A stretch of 64,000 nucleotides of DNA from Flagellimonas oceani (GCF_011068285.1 NZ_CP049616.1:1964501-2028500); one strand, 5' to 3'; shown: positions 16,651 through 26,535, counted from the first letter of the stretch. Translations and numbers: made by a program. The notes: generated by a model from the letters alone, not told the origin.

Positions 16651-17036
16651 ATTGAGGGAGGTGTATTTCCATTAGCTTCAAACTGAAAAATATATGCTTC
16701 AATCGCTCGCAAAACATTGTCCATATCTCTTAAAACTTCAGCATCTGAAAATCGAAGCACATTTATACCAAGTTCGTTCAAACGATTTTTCTTTATTACA
16801 TCTTTCTCCCAAACTTCTTCAAGTTGATGGGAATAACCATCCACCTCTACGGCCAACTGTAATTTGTTGCAGAAAAAGTCAACTATATATTCATCAATAG
16901 GCTTTTGCCTGTGAAAATCGTATCCGTGCATCTGGTCACGTTTTAGCTTTTGCCATAGCCGTACTTCAGATTTCGTAGCATTCCTCCTGAGTTCCCTTGC
17001 AAGTTCCTTAAGCTTTGGATTATATTTGATAATCAT
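16638..17036 (-). CDS. DUF559 endonuclease-like protein
   Basis: A 132-residue PD-(D/E)XK-type protein related to very-short-patch repair endonucleases. The core is TKSEVRLWQKLKR, then HRQKPIDEYIVDFFC and LAVEVDGYSH, with the acidic residues of DEYIVDF and VEVDG as likely metal ligands, ending with INVLRFSDAEVLRDMDNVL. DNA substrate unknown. The C-terminal TPPSIPPS is encoded by the palindromic repeat, a pattern I have seen for this family, suggesting gene and repeat are a unit. No methylase is adjacent, so it is not a standard restriction partner. Confidence 0.82.
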   Translation of the reverse strand: MIIKYNPKLKELARELRRNATKSEVRLWQKLKRDQMHGYDFHRQKPIDEYIVDFFCNKLQLAVEVDGYSHQLEEVWEKDVIKKNRLNELGINVLRFSDAEVLRDMDNVLRAIEAYIFQFEANGNTPPSIPPS

Positions 17037-17092
17037 TTTGCACGTCTTTTATTTCCTTTTAAAAAAAGGGGGTATCAAAACTCCATCAAAAT

Positions 17093-17638
17093 ATGAAAAA
17101 ATTCAAATCATCCCGAGAAAGTAGGGTTTCCATTACCGAACTCATGCTCCCCTCCCACTCCAATTTTGGCGGCAAGGTGCACGGTGGGCACATTCTGAAC
17201 CTTATGGACCAAATAGCCTTCGCCTGTGCCTCCAAACATTCGCAAAGCTACTGCGTAACGGCTTCGGTAAATCGTGTGGATTTCTTGAACCCCATTGAAG
17301 TTGGTGAACTGGCCACGTTAAAGGCCAGCATCAATTACACGGGAAAAACCTCCATGGTGGTAGGTGTTCGGGTGGAATCCGAAAATGTGACCACAGGAGA
17401 GGTAAAACACTGCAACTCCTCCTATTTTACCATGGTAGCCAAAGGAAAAGATGGAAAAAATAAAAAAGTTCCCGGGCTCGTTTTAAAGACCAAACAGGAT
17501 ATCCGCCGTTTTGCACGTAGTAAAGAACGTAAGCAATCCGCTTTTAAACGTGATAGCAAGTACGAATCCAACAATTTTAAAGTAAACGAGTACGTGGAGT
17601 TCCTACAAGGTGAAAACGTTAAGATGGATTTTGATTGA
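17093..17638 (+). CDS. acyl-CoA thioesterase, hotdog fold
   Basis: 181 residues; the hotdog domain spans about 10-125 with NFGGKVHGGHILNLMDQIA, where the Asp of LMDQ is the expected catalytic acid, and ASVNRVDFLNPIEVGELATL as the second family block. It hydrolyses acyl-CoA thioesters (YciA/BACH class), substrate chain length unknown. The C-terminal ~50 residues are charged and Lys/Arg-rich, longer than in YciA. Cytoplasmic, no signal peptide. Monocistronic. Confidence 0.9.
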   Translation: MKKFKSSRESRVSITELMLPSHSNFGGKVHGGHILNLMDQIAFACASKHSQSYCVTASVNRVDFLNPIEVGELATLKASINYTGKTSMVVGVRVESENVTTGEVKHCNSSYFTMVAKGKDGKNKKVPGLVLKTKQDIRRFARSKERKQSAFKRDSKYESNNFKVNEYVEFLQGENVKMDFD

Positions 17639-17974
17639 CCTATTTTCTCGGCATTTCCTAATGATCTTTATATTTTTATCTTGGTCCAACATAAAAAATG
17701 TTCTTGGAAAGGCCTTTACTAGGGTCAATGTTGTTTAGGAACAAGAATATAGATGAACTTCATATGATAAGCTCAAAAAATAAATCTCATCAGTTGCAAA
17801 TTTTATTGAAAAAATTGTGATAATATGCGGATAAAATCCAAAATTACATTTCTGACCCCACTTAAAACATAATCAAGTTAGAATTACATAAAACTTAAAA
17901 ATATACTGATCAGCTATTTTTCTATTGGATAATTTAACCTCGGTATCCTTGAAAACGAATTTAAATTATAAAAA
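17639..17974. other. AT-rich intergenic stretch without a supported gene
   Basis: 336 bases. A 40-codon ATG frame (17698-17820) exists but has no promoter box or recognisable features and is probably chance. I see no strong terminator or repeat. Confidence 0.5.
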
Positions 17975-19300
17975 ATGAGAAAAATAATAAATACTTTTTA
18001 TTTCATTCTATCAGTGACCGCAAGTGTCCAAGGGATGGATAATTTAAAAAAGGTTCAACCATCCGATGATATGTACTTGATTTCCGATGGTCAAGCAGGC
18101 ATCTTCAAAATAGGTGAAAGTATACCATTTGCGAAGTCAAAGGACCTACTTTTTAAAGTTAGAAAGGAAATCCAAACAAAATATACTGATGAAGGATCCG
18201 AAGATATACCAGTTTACATTTTCTCCATTGATGATAAAGATCAAGTAAGAATTACTCCAGAATTTGATTATTCTTCCTATACATATAATACAAACATTGG
18301 TGTTATTGACGTACTATCGGAAGAATTTCAAACACAAGAGAACATAGGTTTGGGAACTACAATCGAAAAGTTTGTCATGGCTCATCCAGATTATCAACTA
18401 TGGTACTCTTATATCAATGATAACTACTTTATAGAAACAAATGATAAGATTCAATTCTTTTTGAACAAAAACGCCTATATAGGTGGAGAAATTTCTTTTG
18501 AGAGCGACCTTACAGCATTAAACATTTCTGATTTCAACACAAAATCAACAATAGAATCGATTCAAATAAGAACCGTTTGGTACAAAAAAGCCTTGAACGA
18601 TTTTCTTCCTCTCGATCAGCTCAAAAATGAAAACTTGATTTCATCTTACGAAAAATTTGATTTTTCAGAAATATGGACCCAAACCCCTAGCAATGGAATC
18701 TTTGGAATTATTGGGGAAAATTATCAAAGGATAAAAATTAAGCTATTATCAATTGAAAAGGATTCGGAAAATTCGAGAGTATATAAAGTGAAAGGTAAAT
18801 CCAATGTCAAAGGCAACATTTGCGAATTTCAAGGAACCATAACGCTGACAAGAATATTTGGGTTGAAAGAGGTACATCCCAAATATTTGGAATACGAGGG
18901 GATTGATTTGAATCATATCAAGGACAGAGGTGTTTTAACTGCAAATTATAAATTTCATGAAAATAAATCACAAAAGTATAGTGGGGCCTTTAAAGGAAGT
19001 TTATATTCAAAATGGTATTTAAACATAAAAAATGAAATAAAATACGATGATTTTGAGGTGAGACCAGAGAATAATGCCTTTATAGGCAAATGGACGGATT
19101 ACAAAACCAAGAAAGCTAAAATTTGCTATTGGGCAGATTATTATGTTCCGAACGTTGGGCCAGATTTTGATACTGGAGCTGGAGAGTTTTATCCAAATGG
19201 AAAGTATGATGATAAAGGGTGGAGGAATTTTAAAAAAGCTTGGTTTGATAATGATGAAAAAGCTAAAGAGATAGAATTGGCAGAGTGGTGGAAGGACTAA
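17975..19300 (+). CDS. orphan secreted or surface protein, unknown
   Basis: 441 residues with an N-terminal hydrophobic signal-like segment (about 5-20). The body is rich in Asn, Lys, Tyr and Phe, with no motif I recognise. The last ~90 residues (from about YSGAFKGSLYSKWYLNI to GEFYPNGKYDDKGW) look like beta strands similar to small extracellular domains. Codon use is clearly more AT-rich than the thioesterase and pgl genes beside it, which suggests a separate origin. It stands alone between convergent housekeeping genes. Function unknown. Confidence 0.6.
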   Translation: MRKIINTFYFILSVTASVQGMDNLKKVQPSDDMYLISDGQAGIFKIGESIPFAKSKDLLFKVRKEIQTKYTDEGSEDIPVYIFSIDDKDQVRITPEFDYSSYTYNTNIGVIDVLSEEFQTQENIGLGTTIEKFVMAHPDYQLWYSYINDNYFIETNDKIQFFLNKNAYIGGEISFESDLTALNISDFNTKSTIESIQIRTVWYKKALNDFLPLDQLKNENLISSYEKFDFSEIWTQTPSNGIFGIIGENYQRIKIKLLSIEKDSENSRVYKVKGKSNVKGNICEFQGTITLTRIFGLKEVHPKYLEYEGIDLNHIKDRGVLTANYKFHENKSQKYSGAFKGSLYSKWYLNIKNEIKYDDFEVRPENNAFIGKWTDYKTKKAKICYWADYYVPNVGPDFDTGAGEFYPNGKYDDKGWRNFKKAWFDNDEKAKEIELAEWWKD

Positions 19301-19349
19301 ATTGATTTTACAAATATCGTCAAGTTTAAAAATAGTGTACTTGTATATT

Positions 19350-20063
19350 TTATTTCAATAATGATGCCGCCGCCTCATCCAAAAACCATACTAAATTTCC
19401 TGATGACGGGTTGACCAAGGATGCCGGATATGCCTCTGAACCTTCGGTTTTCTCCACCACCGCTTCCACTTTTTCAGCCTTTGATGCTCCTGTGACCAAA
19501 AAAGCCACTTCTTTGGCCGTATTGATGACTTTACCATTGATGGATACCCGTTTTTGGCCTGAATCTGGATGGGTAGCTACTACACAATGGTCCTCGGCAT
19601 CCCATAGCTCAATTTCATGTGGGAAGATAGAGGCCGTGTGACCGTCATCGCCCATACCCAAGATCACCAAATCAAATTGGGGCACTTCTTCCACCCTGTC
19701 CATGTTAATTTCCAATAAATTGGCATACCGTATGGCTTCATCGGTAGGACTCTTCTCGCCCAGTATGCGATGGATGTTCGCTTTGGGTACCTCAATTTTG
19801 GAAAATAGGTGCTCCACCGTCATTTTATAATTGCTTTCGTCATCCGAAGGAGGAACGCAACGTTCGTCCCCCCAATAAAAATGTACTTTGTTCCAATCCA
19901 CTTTATCGGCAAAATTATCGGCCAACACATCAAAAACTATTTTTGGCGTACTACCGCCCGACAATGCCATGTGAAAACTTTCTTTATCCTTTAGCTGGTC
20001 TACCAAATAGTTGGAAAACTGTTCGGCCACCTCTTTTTTATCTTTATATATTTTTAAATCCAT
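19350..20063 (-). CDS. pgl: 6-phosphogluconolactonase
   Basis: 237 residues; hydrolyses 6-phosphogluconolactone to 6-phosphogluconate in the oxidative pentose phosphate pathway. Glucosamine-6-phosphate isomerase/6PGL fold with the phosphate loop FHMALSGGSTPK near residue 34, the block VHFYWGDERCVPP and the catalytic region ILGMGDDGHTASIFP. It follows zwf on the same strand after 97 bp that hold heptamer repeats and a lone inverted-repeat arm. Confidence 0.94.
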   Translation of the reverse strand: MDLKIYKDKKEVAEQFSNYLVDQLKDKESFHMALSGGSTPKIVFDVLADNFADKVDWNKVHFYWGDERCVPPSDDESNYKMTVEHLFSKIEVPKANIHRILGEKSPTDEAIRYANLLEINMDRVEEVPQFDLVILGMGDDGHTASIFPHEIELWDAEDHCVVATHPDSGQKRVSINGKVINTAKEVAFLVTGASKAEKVEAVVEKTEGSEAYPASLVNPSSGNLVWFLDEAAASLLK

Positions 20064-20089
20064 TTTGAATTAATTTTGGTTCTCTACTG

Positions 20090-20162
20090 TGCTCGAACTG
20101 ACATATTTTGCCCGCCCTCCGACTTCCGACTTCTGACTTCCGACTTCTGACTTCTGACTTCT
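20090..20162. repeat. inverted-repeat arm and GACTTCy heptamer array between zwf and pgl
   Basis: 20090-20108 holds GCTCGAACTGACATATTTT, the right arm of the 104-bp inverted-repeat family. From 20121 six tandem copies of GACTTCC/GACTTCT (period 7) run to 20162, into the zwf stop codon region. The same heptamer recurs at 51.6 and 53.9 kb. Confidence 0.8.
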
Positions 20163-21693
20163 AACAGATTACACAATAGCCGGGGTCATCTGCCAAGTTC
20201 TCGGTAGGATTTCGCCAATATCCATCGTCTTCAATTAAATTATCCGCATTCTGGGGGCCCCATGCTCCTGCGGCATAGCCGTACATTCTAACGTCCTTGC
20301 CACTTTGCCAATAATTTAAAATTGGGTCTACAAACTCCCAAGCGGCCTCCACCTCATCGGCACGTGCATATAATGTGGCATCACCTTGCATGGCATCCAA
20401 TAGTAAACGTTCGTAGGCCTCCATTACATAAGTATCGACCAAACTGGAGTAGTAGAAATCCAAATTTGCGCGTTCCACCTTAAAGCCCTGCCCTGGTACT
20501 TTTACCCCAAATTTGACCAAGATTCCTTCATCGGGCTGGATACGGATAATCAATTTATTGTCCATTTCCTGCATACCGGACCCTTTGAATATTTGATGGT
20601 GCGGTTTTTTAAAGTGAATCACTACCTCCGTAACCTTGGTGGGCATTCTTTTTGCGGTCCTCACATAAAAAGGAACCCCGTGCCAACGCCAGTTGTCCAC
20701 ATAAAACTTAATGGCGGCATAGGTTTCTGTAGTGGAATCAGGATCAACCCCATCTTCCTCGCGATAGCCCTTTACCTCTTTTCCATCCACTTTGGATGCC
20801 ACATATTGGGCCCTGATCGTGTTTTCAAAAAGCTCTTTCTCGTCCGTCATAATTCGTAAGGATTTCAATGCCTTTACCTTTTCATTTCGGATTTCCTCGG
20901 CATCGGCACCGATTGGCGGCTCCATTACCACCAAGGAGACAATCTGTAACAGATGGTTTTGGAACATATCCCGAAGGGCACCCGATTTGTCGTAGTAGCC
21001 ACCACGTTTTTCCACCCCAACACTTTCGGCGTTGGTCACCTCGACCCGCTGAATGTAATTTCTGTTCCAAAGTGGCTCAAAAATACTGTTCGAAAAACGG
21101 GTCACCAATAAGTTTTGAACCGTTTCTTTGCCCAAATAGTGGTCTATCCGGTAAATCTGATGCTCCTTAAAATATTTATGCAATCCTTTGTTCAGTTCTT
21201 GTGCGGTTTCCAGACTATAGCCAAACGGTTTTTCAACTATCAATCGTTTCCAACCGTTGTTCTGGGCATTCATGCCCGCATTGGACAGGTTTTGTGAAAC
21301 TGTCTCGTACAAAGTGGGCGGAGTGGACAAGTAATAGATGATGTTTCCCGATGTATTGTGCTTTTCCTTAAGTGTTTCCACTCTTTTACGCAAGGCACCA
21401 TAGTCCGTATCGTAGCTATCGCCCAAATCCTCATAATACAATTTGTCGGCGAAACCTTTTATTTTCTCTTGATCTAGATCTTTTGTCTTTTTCTTCAAAT
21501 ATTCGCTATCGTACACCACACGTTCGCGGAATGCCTCATCCGAAAGATTGCTTCGGCTAACACCAAGTACCACAAAGTTTTCTGGCAATTGTTTGGCCAA
21601 GTAGAGATTGAATAAGGAAGGAATCAGTTTTCTAGCGGTCAAATCACCCGATGCCCCAAAAATCACGAGCATCTGATTATCGGTCTTTTTCAT
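20161..21693 (-). CDS. zwf: glucose-6-phosphate 1-dehydrogenase
   Basis: 510 residues; oxidises glucose 6-phosphate to 6-phosphogluconolactone with NADP, the entry step of the oxidative pentose phosphate pathway. The dinucleotide loop is GASGDLTARKL (residues 13-23) and the substrate signature RIDHYLGKE is at 182-190 with the catalytic Lys189 and His185. Full family length. Upstream of pgl; gnd is divergent, so the three oxidative-branch genes form one locus. Confidence 0.96.
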   Translation of the reverse strand: MKKTDNQMLVIFGASGDLTARKLIPSLFNLYLAKQLPENFVVLGVSRSNLSDEAFRERVVYDSEYLKKKTKDLDQEKIKGFADKLYYEDLGDSYDTDYGALRKRVETLKEKHNTSGNIIYYLSTPPTLYETVSQNLSNAGMNAQNNGWKRLIVEKPFGYSLETAQELNKGLHKYFKEHQIYRIDHYLGKETVQNLLVTRFSNSIFEPLWNRNYIQRVEVTNAESVGVEKRGGYYDKSGALRDMFQNHLLQIVSLVVMEPPIGADAEEIRNEKVKALKSLRIMTDEKELFENTIRAQYVASKVDGKEVKGYREEDGVDPDSTTETYAAIKFYVDNWRWHGVPFYVRTAKRMPTKVTEVVIHFKKPHHQIFKGSGMQEMDNKLIIRIQPDEGILVKFGVKVPGQGFKVERANLDFYYSSLVDTYVMEAYERLLLDAMQGDATLYARADEVEAAWEFVDPILNYWQSGKDVRMYGYAAGAWGPQNADNLIEDDGYWRNPTENLADDPGYCVIC

Positions 21694-21858
21694 ATTGTTT
21701 TTTGTTTTCTGGCGAGTTTTGCCCTCGTTGACAAATTCATTTTAATAAGCTGTCAATATTTTTGAGCATCACGAATATAAGGTTTATTTTAGGTTCCTAA
21801 TTCAATAAACATCAACCTTAGTGATGTCTTAACACCTAAGAAGAAGAAAAAATATAAA

Positions 21859-23268
21859 ATGGCAGACACGTATGATTTTGGCCTTGTGGGCCTTGGAGTA
21901 ATGGGACGTAATTTTATTTTAAATGTGGCCGATAACGGATTTTCCGCATTTGGAAATGATCTGGATGAAGAAAAGGTAAGTGCACTGATCAAAGAAGGTG
22001 GTGATACCGCCAAAGTAAACGCCTCTTCGGATGTAAAAACCTTTGTTCAAGCGTTGACAACCCCCCGAAAAATTATGTTGTTGGTACCGGCCGGAAAAAT
22101 TGTGGACAGTGTAATCGAAGGATTGTTGCCGCATTTGGACGAAGGAGATATTATTATTGATGGTGGAAACTCCTTTTACACCGATACCGACCGTCGCGAA
22201 GCCTACCTAAAAGAAAAGGGCATCAACTTTTTTGGCGCAGGGGTTTCCGGTGGTGCCGAAGGTGCCAGAAAAGGCCCAAGCATCATGCCTGGGGGTTCCA
22301 AGGAAGCCTATCAGCACGTTAAGCCGATTTTCGAAGCTGTTTCCGCCAAATATAAAGGAGAGCCCTGTGTGGCCTATTTGGGTCCAAAATCAGCTGGTAA
22401 CTACGTAAAAATGGTGCACAACGGCATCGAGTACGGTTTGATGCAGTTGACTTCCGAAATTTATGACCTGCTCAAAAAAGCGGGCGGACTCACCAACGAT
22501 GAGCTTCACAAAACCTATTCCGATTGGAATGAAGGTCGCCTACAGTCTTTTTTAGTGGAAATCACCTCCGAAATCTTTGATCAAAAAGATGATTTGACGG
22601 ACAACGACCTTGTGGATATGATTCTGGACAAGGCCAAACAAAAGGGAACCGGAAAATGGACCTCGCAAAATGCGATGGATCTGGGCATTCCAGTGCCTAC
22701 CATTGATATTGCAGTGAGCATGCGAGAAATATCCGCCCTAAAAGATGAACGTGTAAAAGCGGACGAATTGTACGACCGGCCCTCTCCAAAACCTGTAAAC
22801 AAGGCTGATTTTACGTCCAAAGCAGAGCAAGCGCTTTATTTTGCCTTTATCATTACATATGCACAGGGCATGCACCAATTGGCGGATGCCTCCAAAGAGT
22901 ATGGTTACGAACTGGAATTGGGAGAAATCGCCAAAATATGGCGTGCGGGCTGTATTATCCGTGCCGCCATGTTGGCCGATATTACAGAAGCCTATCAGGC
23001 CGATGAGAATTTACAAAACCTGCTGTTGTCCCCTTCATTTGTGGAAAAAGTGCAAAGCACGGTGGATGCCGCCAGGGAATTGGTCAGTTATGGTGCCACC
23101 AATGGTATTCCATTGCCAGGACTTTCCAATGCGCTAACTTATTTTGATGCGTACACCAGTAGTCGTTTGCCCTTAAATTTGATTCAGGCGCAACGCGATT
23201 ATTTTGGGTCTCACACCTACGAGCGCTTGGATCGTGATGGTATTTTCCATACGGAGTGGGAGAGGTAA
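21859..23268 (+). CDS. gnd: 6-phosphogluconate dehydrogenase, decarboxylating
   Basis: 469 residues; converts 6-phosphogluconate to ribulose 5-phosphate and CO2, making NADPH. Rossmann loop GLVGLGVMGRNFILN starts at residue 8, IIIDGGNSFY and the signature SAGNYVKMVHNGIEYG follow, and the long helical C-terminal domain is intact. Length matches the dimeric long-chain class. Divergently transcribed from zwf-pgl across a 165-bp shared upstream region. Confidence 0.96.
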   Translation: MADTYDFGLVGLGVMGRNFILNVADNGFSAFGNDLDEEKVSALIKEGGDTAKVNASSDVKTFVQALTTPRKIMLLVPAGKIVDSVIEGLLPHLDEGDIIIDGGNSFYTDTDRREAYLKEKGINFFGAGVSGGAEGARKGPSIMPGGSKEAYQHVKPIFEAVSAKYKGEPCVAYLGPKSAGNYVKMVHNGIEYGLMQLTSEIYDLLKKAGGLTNDELHKTYSDWNEGRLQSFLVEITSEIFDQKDDLTDNDLVDMILDKAKQKGTGKWTSQNAMDLGIPVPTIDIAVSMREISALKDERVKADELYDRPSPKPVNKADFTSKAEQALYFAFIITYAQGMHQLADASKEYGYELELGEIAKIWRAGCIIRAAMLADITEAYQADENLQNLLLSPSFVEKVQSTVDAARELVSYGATNGIPLPGLSNALTYFDAYTSSRLPLNLIQAQRDYFGSHTYERLDRDGIFHTEWER

Positions 23269-23288
23269 AATCGAGAAAATGATAATCA

Positions 23289-23783
23289 ATGAAACTAAAA
23301 GTCATCATTTTTAAGTTGTTTTGTGTATTCTATTTTTGTCTTTTTTCAAATAATGGGTTCTCACAAAGCAATGATTACAAAGACGTGGAATACACAGTTC
23401 TTGCAGAGGGAACTGATTCTCCCATCGAAAATTTACAAATCGTATGCTTCAATAAATTTTTCAATAAAGATTATCTCCCACCTGATTTTCGCGAGAAATA
23501 CAAGTTGGATGATAAAAGTTTATACAAAAAACAGATGCTAATTGAGATTTTCAGGACGAATTCCATTGACAATGGATTGGATAAAATCCATTTGAAAGGA
23601 ATTAAAGAAAGTCAAGATACACTGATAATTGAGTATAATTTTATCAATTCAAATGAAAAAAATGACAGAAAAAAATTAAGCCCTTTTTTGATTGTACAGA
23701 TTCCGAAATCCAAAAAAGAAGTGAAATTTGTAGTTGATGGCAGCGATAACAAGTCAATGTCTGAAATCTATATTGATAATTAA
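23289..23783 (+). CDS. small secreted orphan protein
   Basis: 164 residues with a signal peptide (about 1-25, ending NNGFSQS). The mature part is acidic and Lys-rich, probably beta-sheet, with no recognised motif. It begins 20 bp after gnd but is far more AT-rich than it, so I treat it as an accessory gene that may use gnd read-through. Function unknown. Confidence 0.55.
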   Translation: MKLKVIIFKLFCVFYFCLFSNNGFSQSNDYKDVEYTVLAEGTDSPIENLQIVCFNKFFNKDYLPPDFREKYKLDDKSLYKKQMLIEIFRTNSIDNGLDKIHLKGIKESQDTLIIEYNFINSNEKNDRKKLSPFLIVQIPKSKKEVKFVVDGSDNKSMSEIYIDN

Positions 23784-24004
23784 TGAAAAAACACTCTTCT
23801 CTTTAGCATATAACTTTCCTTTCCGACCAAATCTTCTCAAAATGAACCTTAATAGGTTTAATAACACTAGTAGAGAAAAACTGGACCTGTTCATTTCAGT
23901 ATGGACCACAACATCACGACCACTTATTAATCGTATTACTTTTTAAAGTTATATCCCAACTAGGGATAATTTGCTTATTTTTAAAGAACTAATTAACCAA
24001 CTTC

Positions 24005-26035
24005 ATGAAAAAATTACTCGCCACCCTGTTATTGTTTGTGGCCATAAACCCTTTAGGGTTTGGTCAAGTACAATCCAATCTGGAGCTATTGGACATCTTC
24101 AATATGGAATACGTTTCCGATCCGCAGATTTCTCCGGATGGCTCAAAAATCATCTATGTTCGAAATTTTAAGGATGTGATGACAGACCGCAATCTGTCCA
24201 ACCTTTGGATCATCAATTTTGATGGCTCCAACAATCGCCCATTGACCACGGGCAACCATAACGATTTCGCCCCAAGATGGTCTCATGATGGGACAAAAAT
24301 CGTTTTCAAATCCAATATGGCGGATGATAAAATGAAGCTGTACCTCATGTGGTTGGATACCAAGGAAACTATGGCCCTCACCAATACACCACAATCCCCG
24401 GGCTCCGTTTCTTGGTCACATGATGATAAGCACCTAGCCTTCAACATGTTTGTGCCCGAAGCGAATGAATCCATCATAAAAATGCCGGGCAAACCAGAAG
24501 GGGCCAAATGGAACGACCCGCCAAAATACATCGACAAAATGAACTACCGTGGTGATGGTGCCGGATATTACAAAGGCGGGAACTCCCAGTTATTTACCTT
24601 GCCCATTAGCGGAGGGACACCAAAACAGCTTACGTTTTCCGAGTTTGACCACGGAGGCCCTATTTGGGCCAAGGATAACAGTCATTTATATTTTAGTGCC
24701 AACTTCCATAAAGATGAAGAATTTGAACCTGCCGATAGTGAAATTTATTCAATTAACGTGACTACAGGGGAAACCACTCCGCTCACAGACCGATATGGTC
24801 CAGACGGAAGTCCAGTTTTGTCCCCCGATGGTTCCAAAATTGCGTATTTGGGCTATGACGACCGCTTGCAAGGTTACCAAGTTACTCGTTTGTATGTTAT
24901 GAACGCCGATGGTTCCGATTCCCAATTGATCTCCGGCGATTTTGACCGTGATGTGGAAGATATGGCTTGGAACAGTAAGGGCAACGGGCTTTATTTTAGC
25001 TATACCGACCAAGGTATGGGCAAATTGGGCTCGATCAGCCTATCGGGAAAGGTGGATAATATTACTGACGGACTCGGCGGTCTATCGCTGGGAAGACCCT
25101 ATAACGCAGCAAGTTTCTCCGCTTCCAACAACAATAAATTCGCTTACACCATGGGTGATACCAGTCACCCATCCGATTTGGCGGCTGCCGATACCAAGAC
25201 AACTAAGCGGCTTACCAACGTAAACGAAGACCTTTTCTCCTTCAAGAAATTGGGCAAAGTCGAGGAAATGTGGTGGGAATCATCATACGACCAAAGAAAA
25301 ATCCAAGGCTGGGTAGTAACTCCGCCCGATTTCGACCCGTCAAAAAAATATCCGATGATTCTTGAAATTCACGGTGGACCCTTTACCAGTTATGGCGCAG
25401 TATATTCCGCCGAGATACAAGCCTATGCCGCTGCGGGATATGTGGTGCTCTACACCAACCCTCGTGGAAGTACCAGCTATGGTGAAGAATTCGGAAACCT
25501 GATACACCACGATTATCCCAACCACGATTACGAAGATTTGATGTCGGGCGTGGATGCCCTTTTGGAAAAAGGCTACGTGGATGAAAACAATTTGTTTGTT
25601 ACCGGTGGTTCCGGAGGTGGTGTGCTTACGGCTTGGATCGTGGGCAAAACAGACCGTTTTAAAGCTGCCGTAGTGGCCAAACCTGTCATCAACTGGACCA
25701 GTTTTGTACTGTATGCCGATGGGGTTCAATTTTTCTCCAAATATTGGTTCGGTAAAAAACCTTGGGAAGACCCGGAAAATTATATGAGACGCTCTCCTCT
25801 GACCTACGTCGGCAATGTGACCACCCCCACCATGCTGTTGACGGGAGAGGAAGATTACAGAACGCCGATAGCGGAATCCGAGCAGTTTTACGCAGCCCTA
25901 AAGTTGGAAAACGTGGAAACCGCCATGGTCCGCATTCCAGGTGCTGGACACGGTATCGCCAACAAGCCCAGCAACTTGATTGCGAAAATCGCTGCTGTAT
26001 TGGCTTGGTTTGATAAATACAAAGGGGGCGAATAA
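24005..26035 (+). CDS. S9 family prolyl-oligopeptidase-like serine peptidase
   Basis: 676 residues with a signal peptide (1-21, ending NPLGFGQ), so periplasmic or exported. The N-terminal 400 residues are a beta-propeller made of PD40/TolB-like repeats (ISPDGSKIIYVRN, LSPDGSKIAYLGY). The C-terminal alpha/beta-hydrolase domain has the triad Ser536 in GGSGGG, Asp617 in GEEDYRTP and His649 in GAGHG, with the preceding EIHGGPFTSYG oxyanion block. Dipeptidyl- or acylaminoacyl-peptidases of this class degrade short peptides. Monocistronic or first of the following group. Confidence 0.93.
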   Translation: MKKLLATLLLFVAINPLGFGQVQSNLELLDIFNMEYVSDPQISPDGSKIIYVRNFKDVMTDRNLSNLWIINFDGSNNRPLTTGNHNDFAPRWSHDGTKIVFKSNMADDKMKLYLMWLDTKETMALTNTPQSPGSVSWSHDDKHLAFNMFVPEANESIIKMPGKPEGAKWNDPPKYIDKMNYRGDGAGYYKGGNSQLFTLPISGGTPKQLTFSEFDHGGPIWAKDNSHLYFSANFHKDEEFEPADSEIYSINVTTGETTPLTDRYGPDGSPVLSPDGSKIAYLGYDDRLQGYQVTRLYVMNADGSDSQLISGDFDRDVEDMAWNSKGNGLYFSYTDQGMGKLGSISLSGKVDNITDGLGGLSLGRPYNAASFSASNNNKFAYTMGDTSHPSDLAAADTKTTKRLTNVNEDLFSFKKLGKVEEMWWESSYDQRKIQGWVVTPPDFDPSKKYPMILEIHGGPFTSYGAVYSAEIQAYAAAGYVVLYTNPRGSTSYGEEFGNLIHHDYPNHDYEDLMSGVDALLEKGYVDENNLFVTGGSGGGVLTAWIVGKTDRFKAAVVAKPVINWTSFVLYADGVQFFSKYWFGKKPWEDPENYMRRSPLTYVGNVTTPTMLLTGEEDYRTPIAESEQFYAALKLENVETAMVRIPGAGHGIANKPSNLIAKIAAVLAWFDKYKGGE

Positions 26036-26046
26036 ACCATGTCATT

Positions 26047-26535
26047 ATGATAAAGCCAGTATTTCTTATAATAGCATTGATTTTGTTTTCCTGTAATGAA
26101 AAACAGGACAAAGTTGTTGCGAAGCCAGAGCAGACCAATAAAATCAATGTAGCTGAAGAATTGGCAAAAATCGAACAAGTCAGAAAGTCCTTTGAGCAAA
26201 CAGTAAGGGAAAGACGATACGGGGATTTGGGAAAATTCACGACAAAGGACATGATTTCCGTTGGTCCCGGAAGTGAAGACTGGATAGCCTACCGAAAACT
26301 TAGAGAACAGCACGGAAATAAATTCCGTTACGACAGTATAAAGATGAATCCTAAGGAAACCGTGATATTATCCGATACCATGGCTTACGATTTTGGCGTA
26401 AGCTCCGTGTACTATACGGATGAAAACGGAACCGTGCACGAAATGGAAGATACGTTTATGGTAATCATGAAAAAAGATAAAGATGGTGAATGGAAGTTGC
26501 ACAGGGAGCTTGCATCATCATTAGTAGTAGAATAA
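26047..26535 (+). CDS. DUF4440/SnoaL-like lipoprotein
   Basis: 162 residues; a lipoprotein signal (IALILFSCNEKQ, Cys16), then an NTF2-like cone fold recognisable by the helix EQVRKSFEQTVRERRYGDLGKF and the closing strands TFMVIMKKDKDGEWKLHRELAS. Family members bind small ligands or act as simple hydrolases or isomerases; no catalytic residue can be named. It starts 11 bp after the S9 peptidase and is followed by a second protein of the same fold. Confidence 0.75.
   Translation: MIKPVFLIIALILFSCNEKQDKVVAKPEQTNKINVAEELAKIEQVRKSFEQTVRERRYGDLGKFTTKDMISVGPGSEDWIAYRKLREQHGNKFRYDSIKMNPKETVILSDTMAYDFGVSSVYYTDENGTVHEMEDTFMVIMKKDKDGEWKLHRELASSLVVE

Noticed and set aside
17698..17820. 40-codon open frame in an AT-rich gap
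   Set aside because: No promoter, no recognisable sequence and the size is expected by chance.
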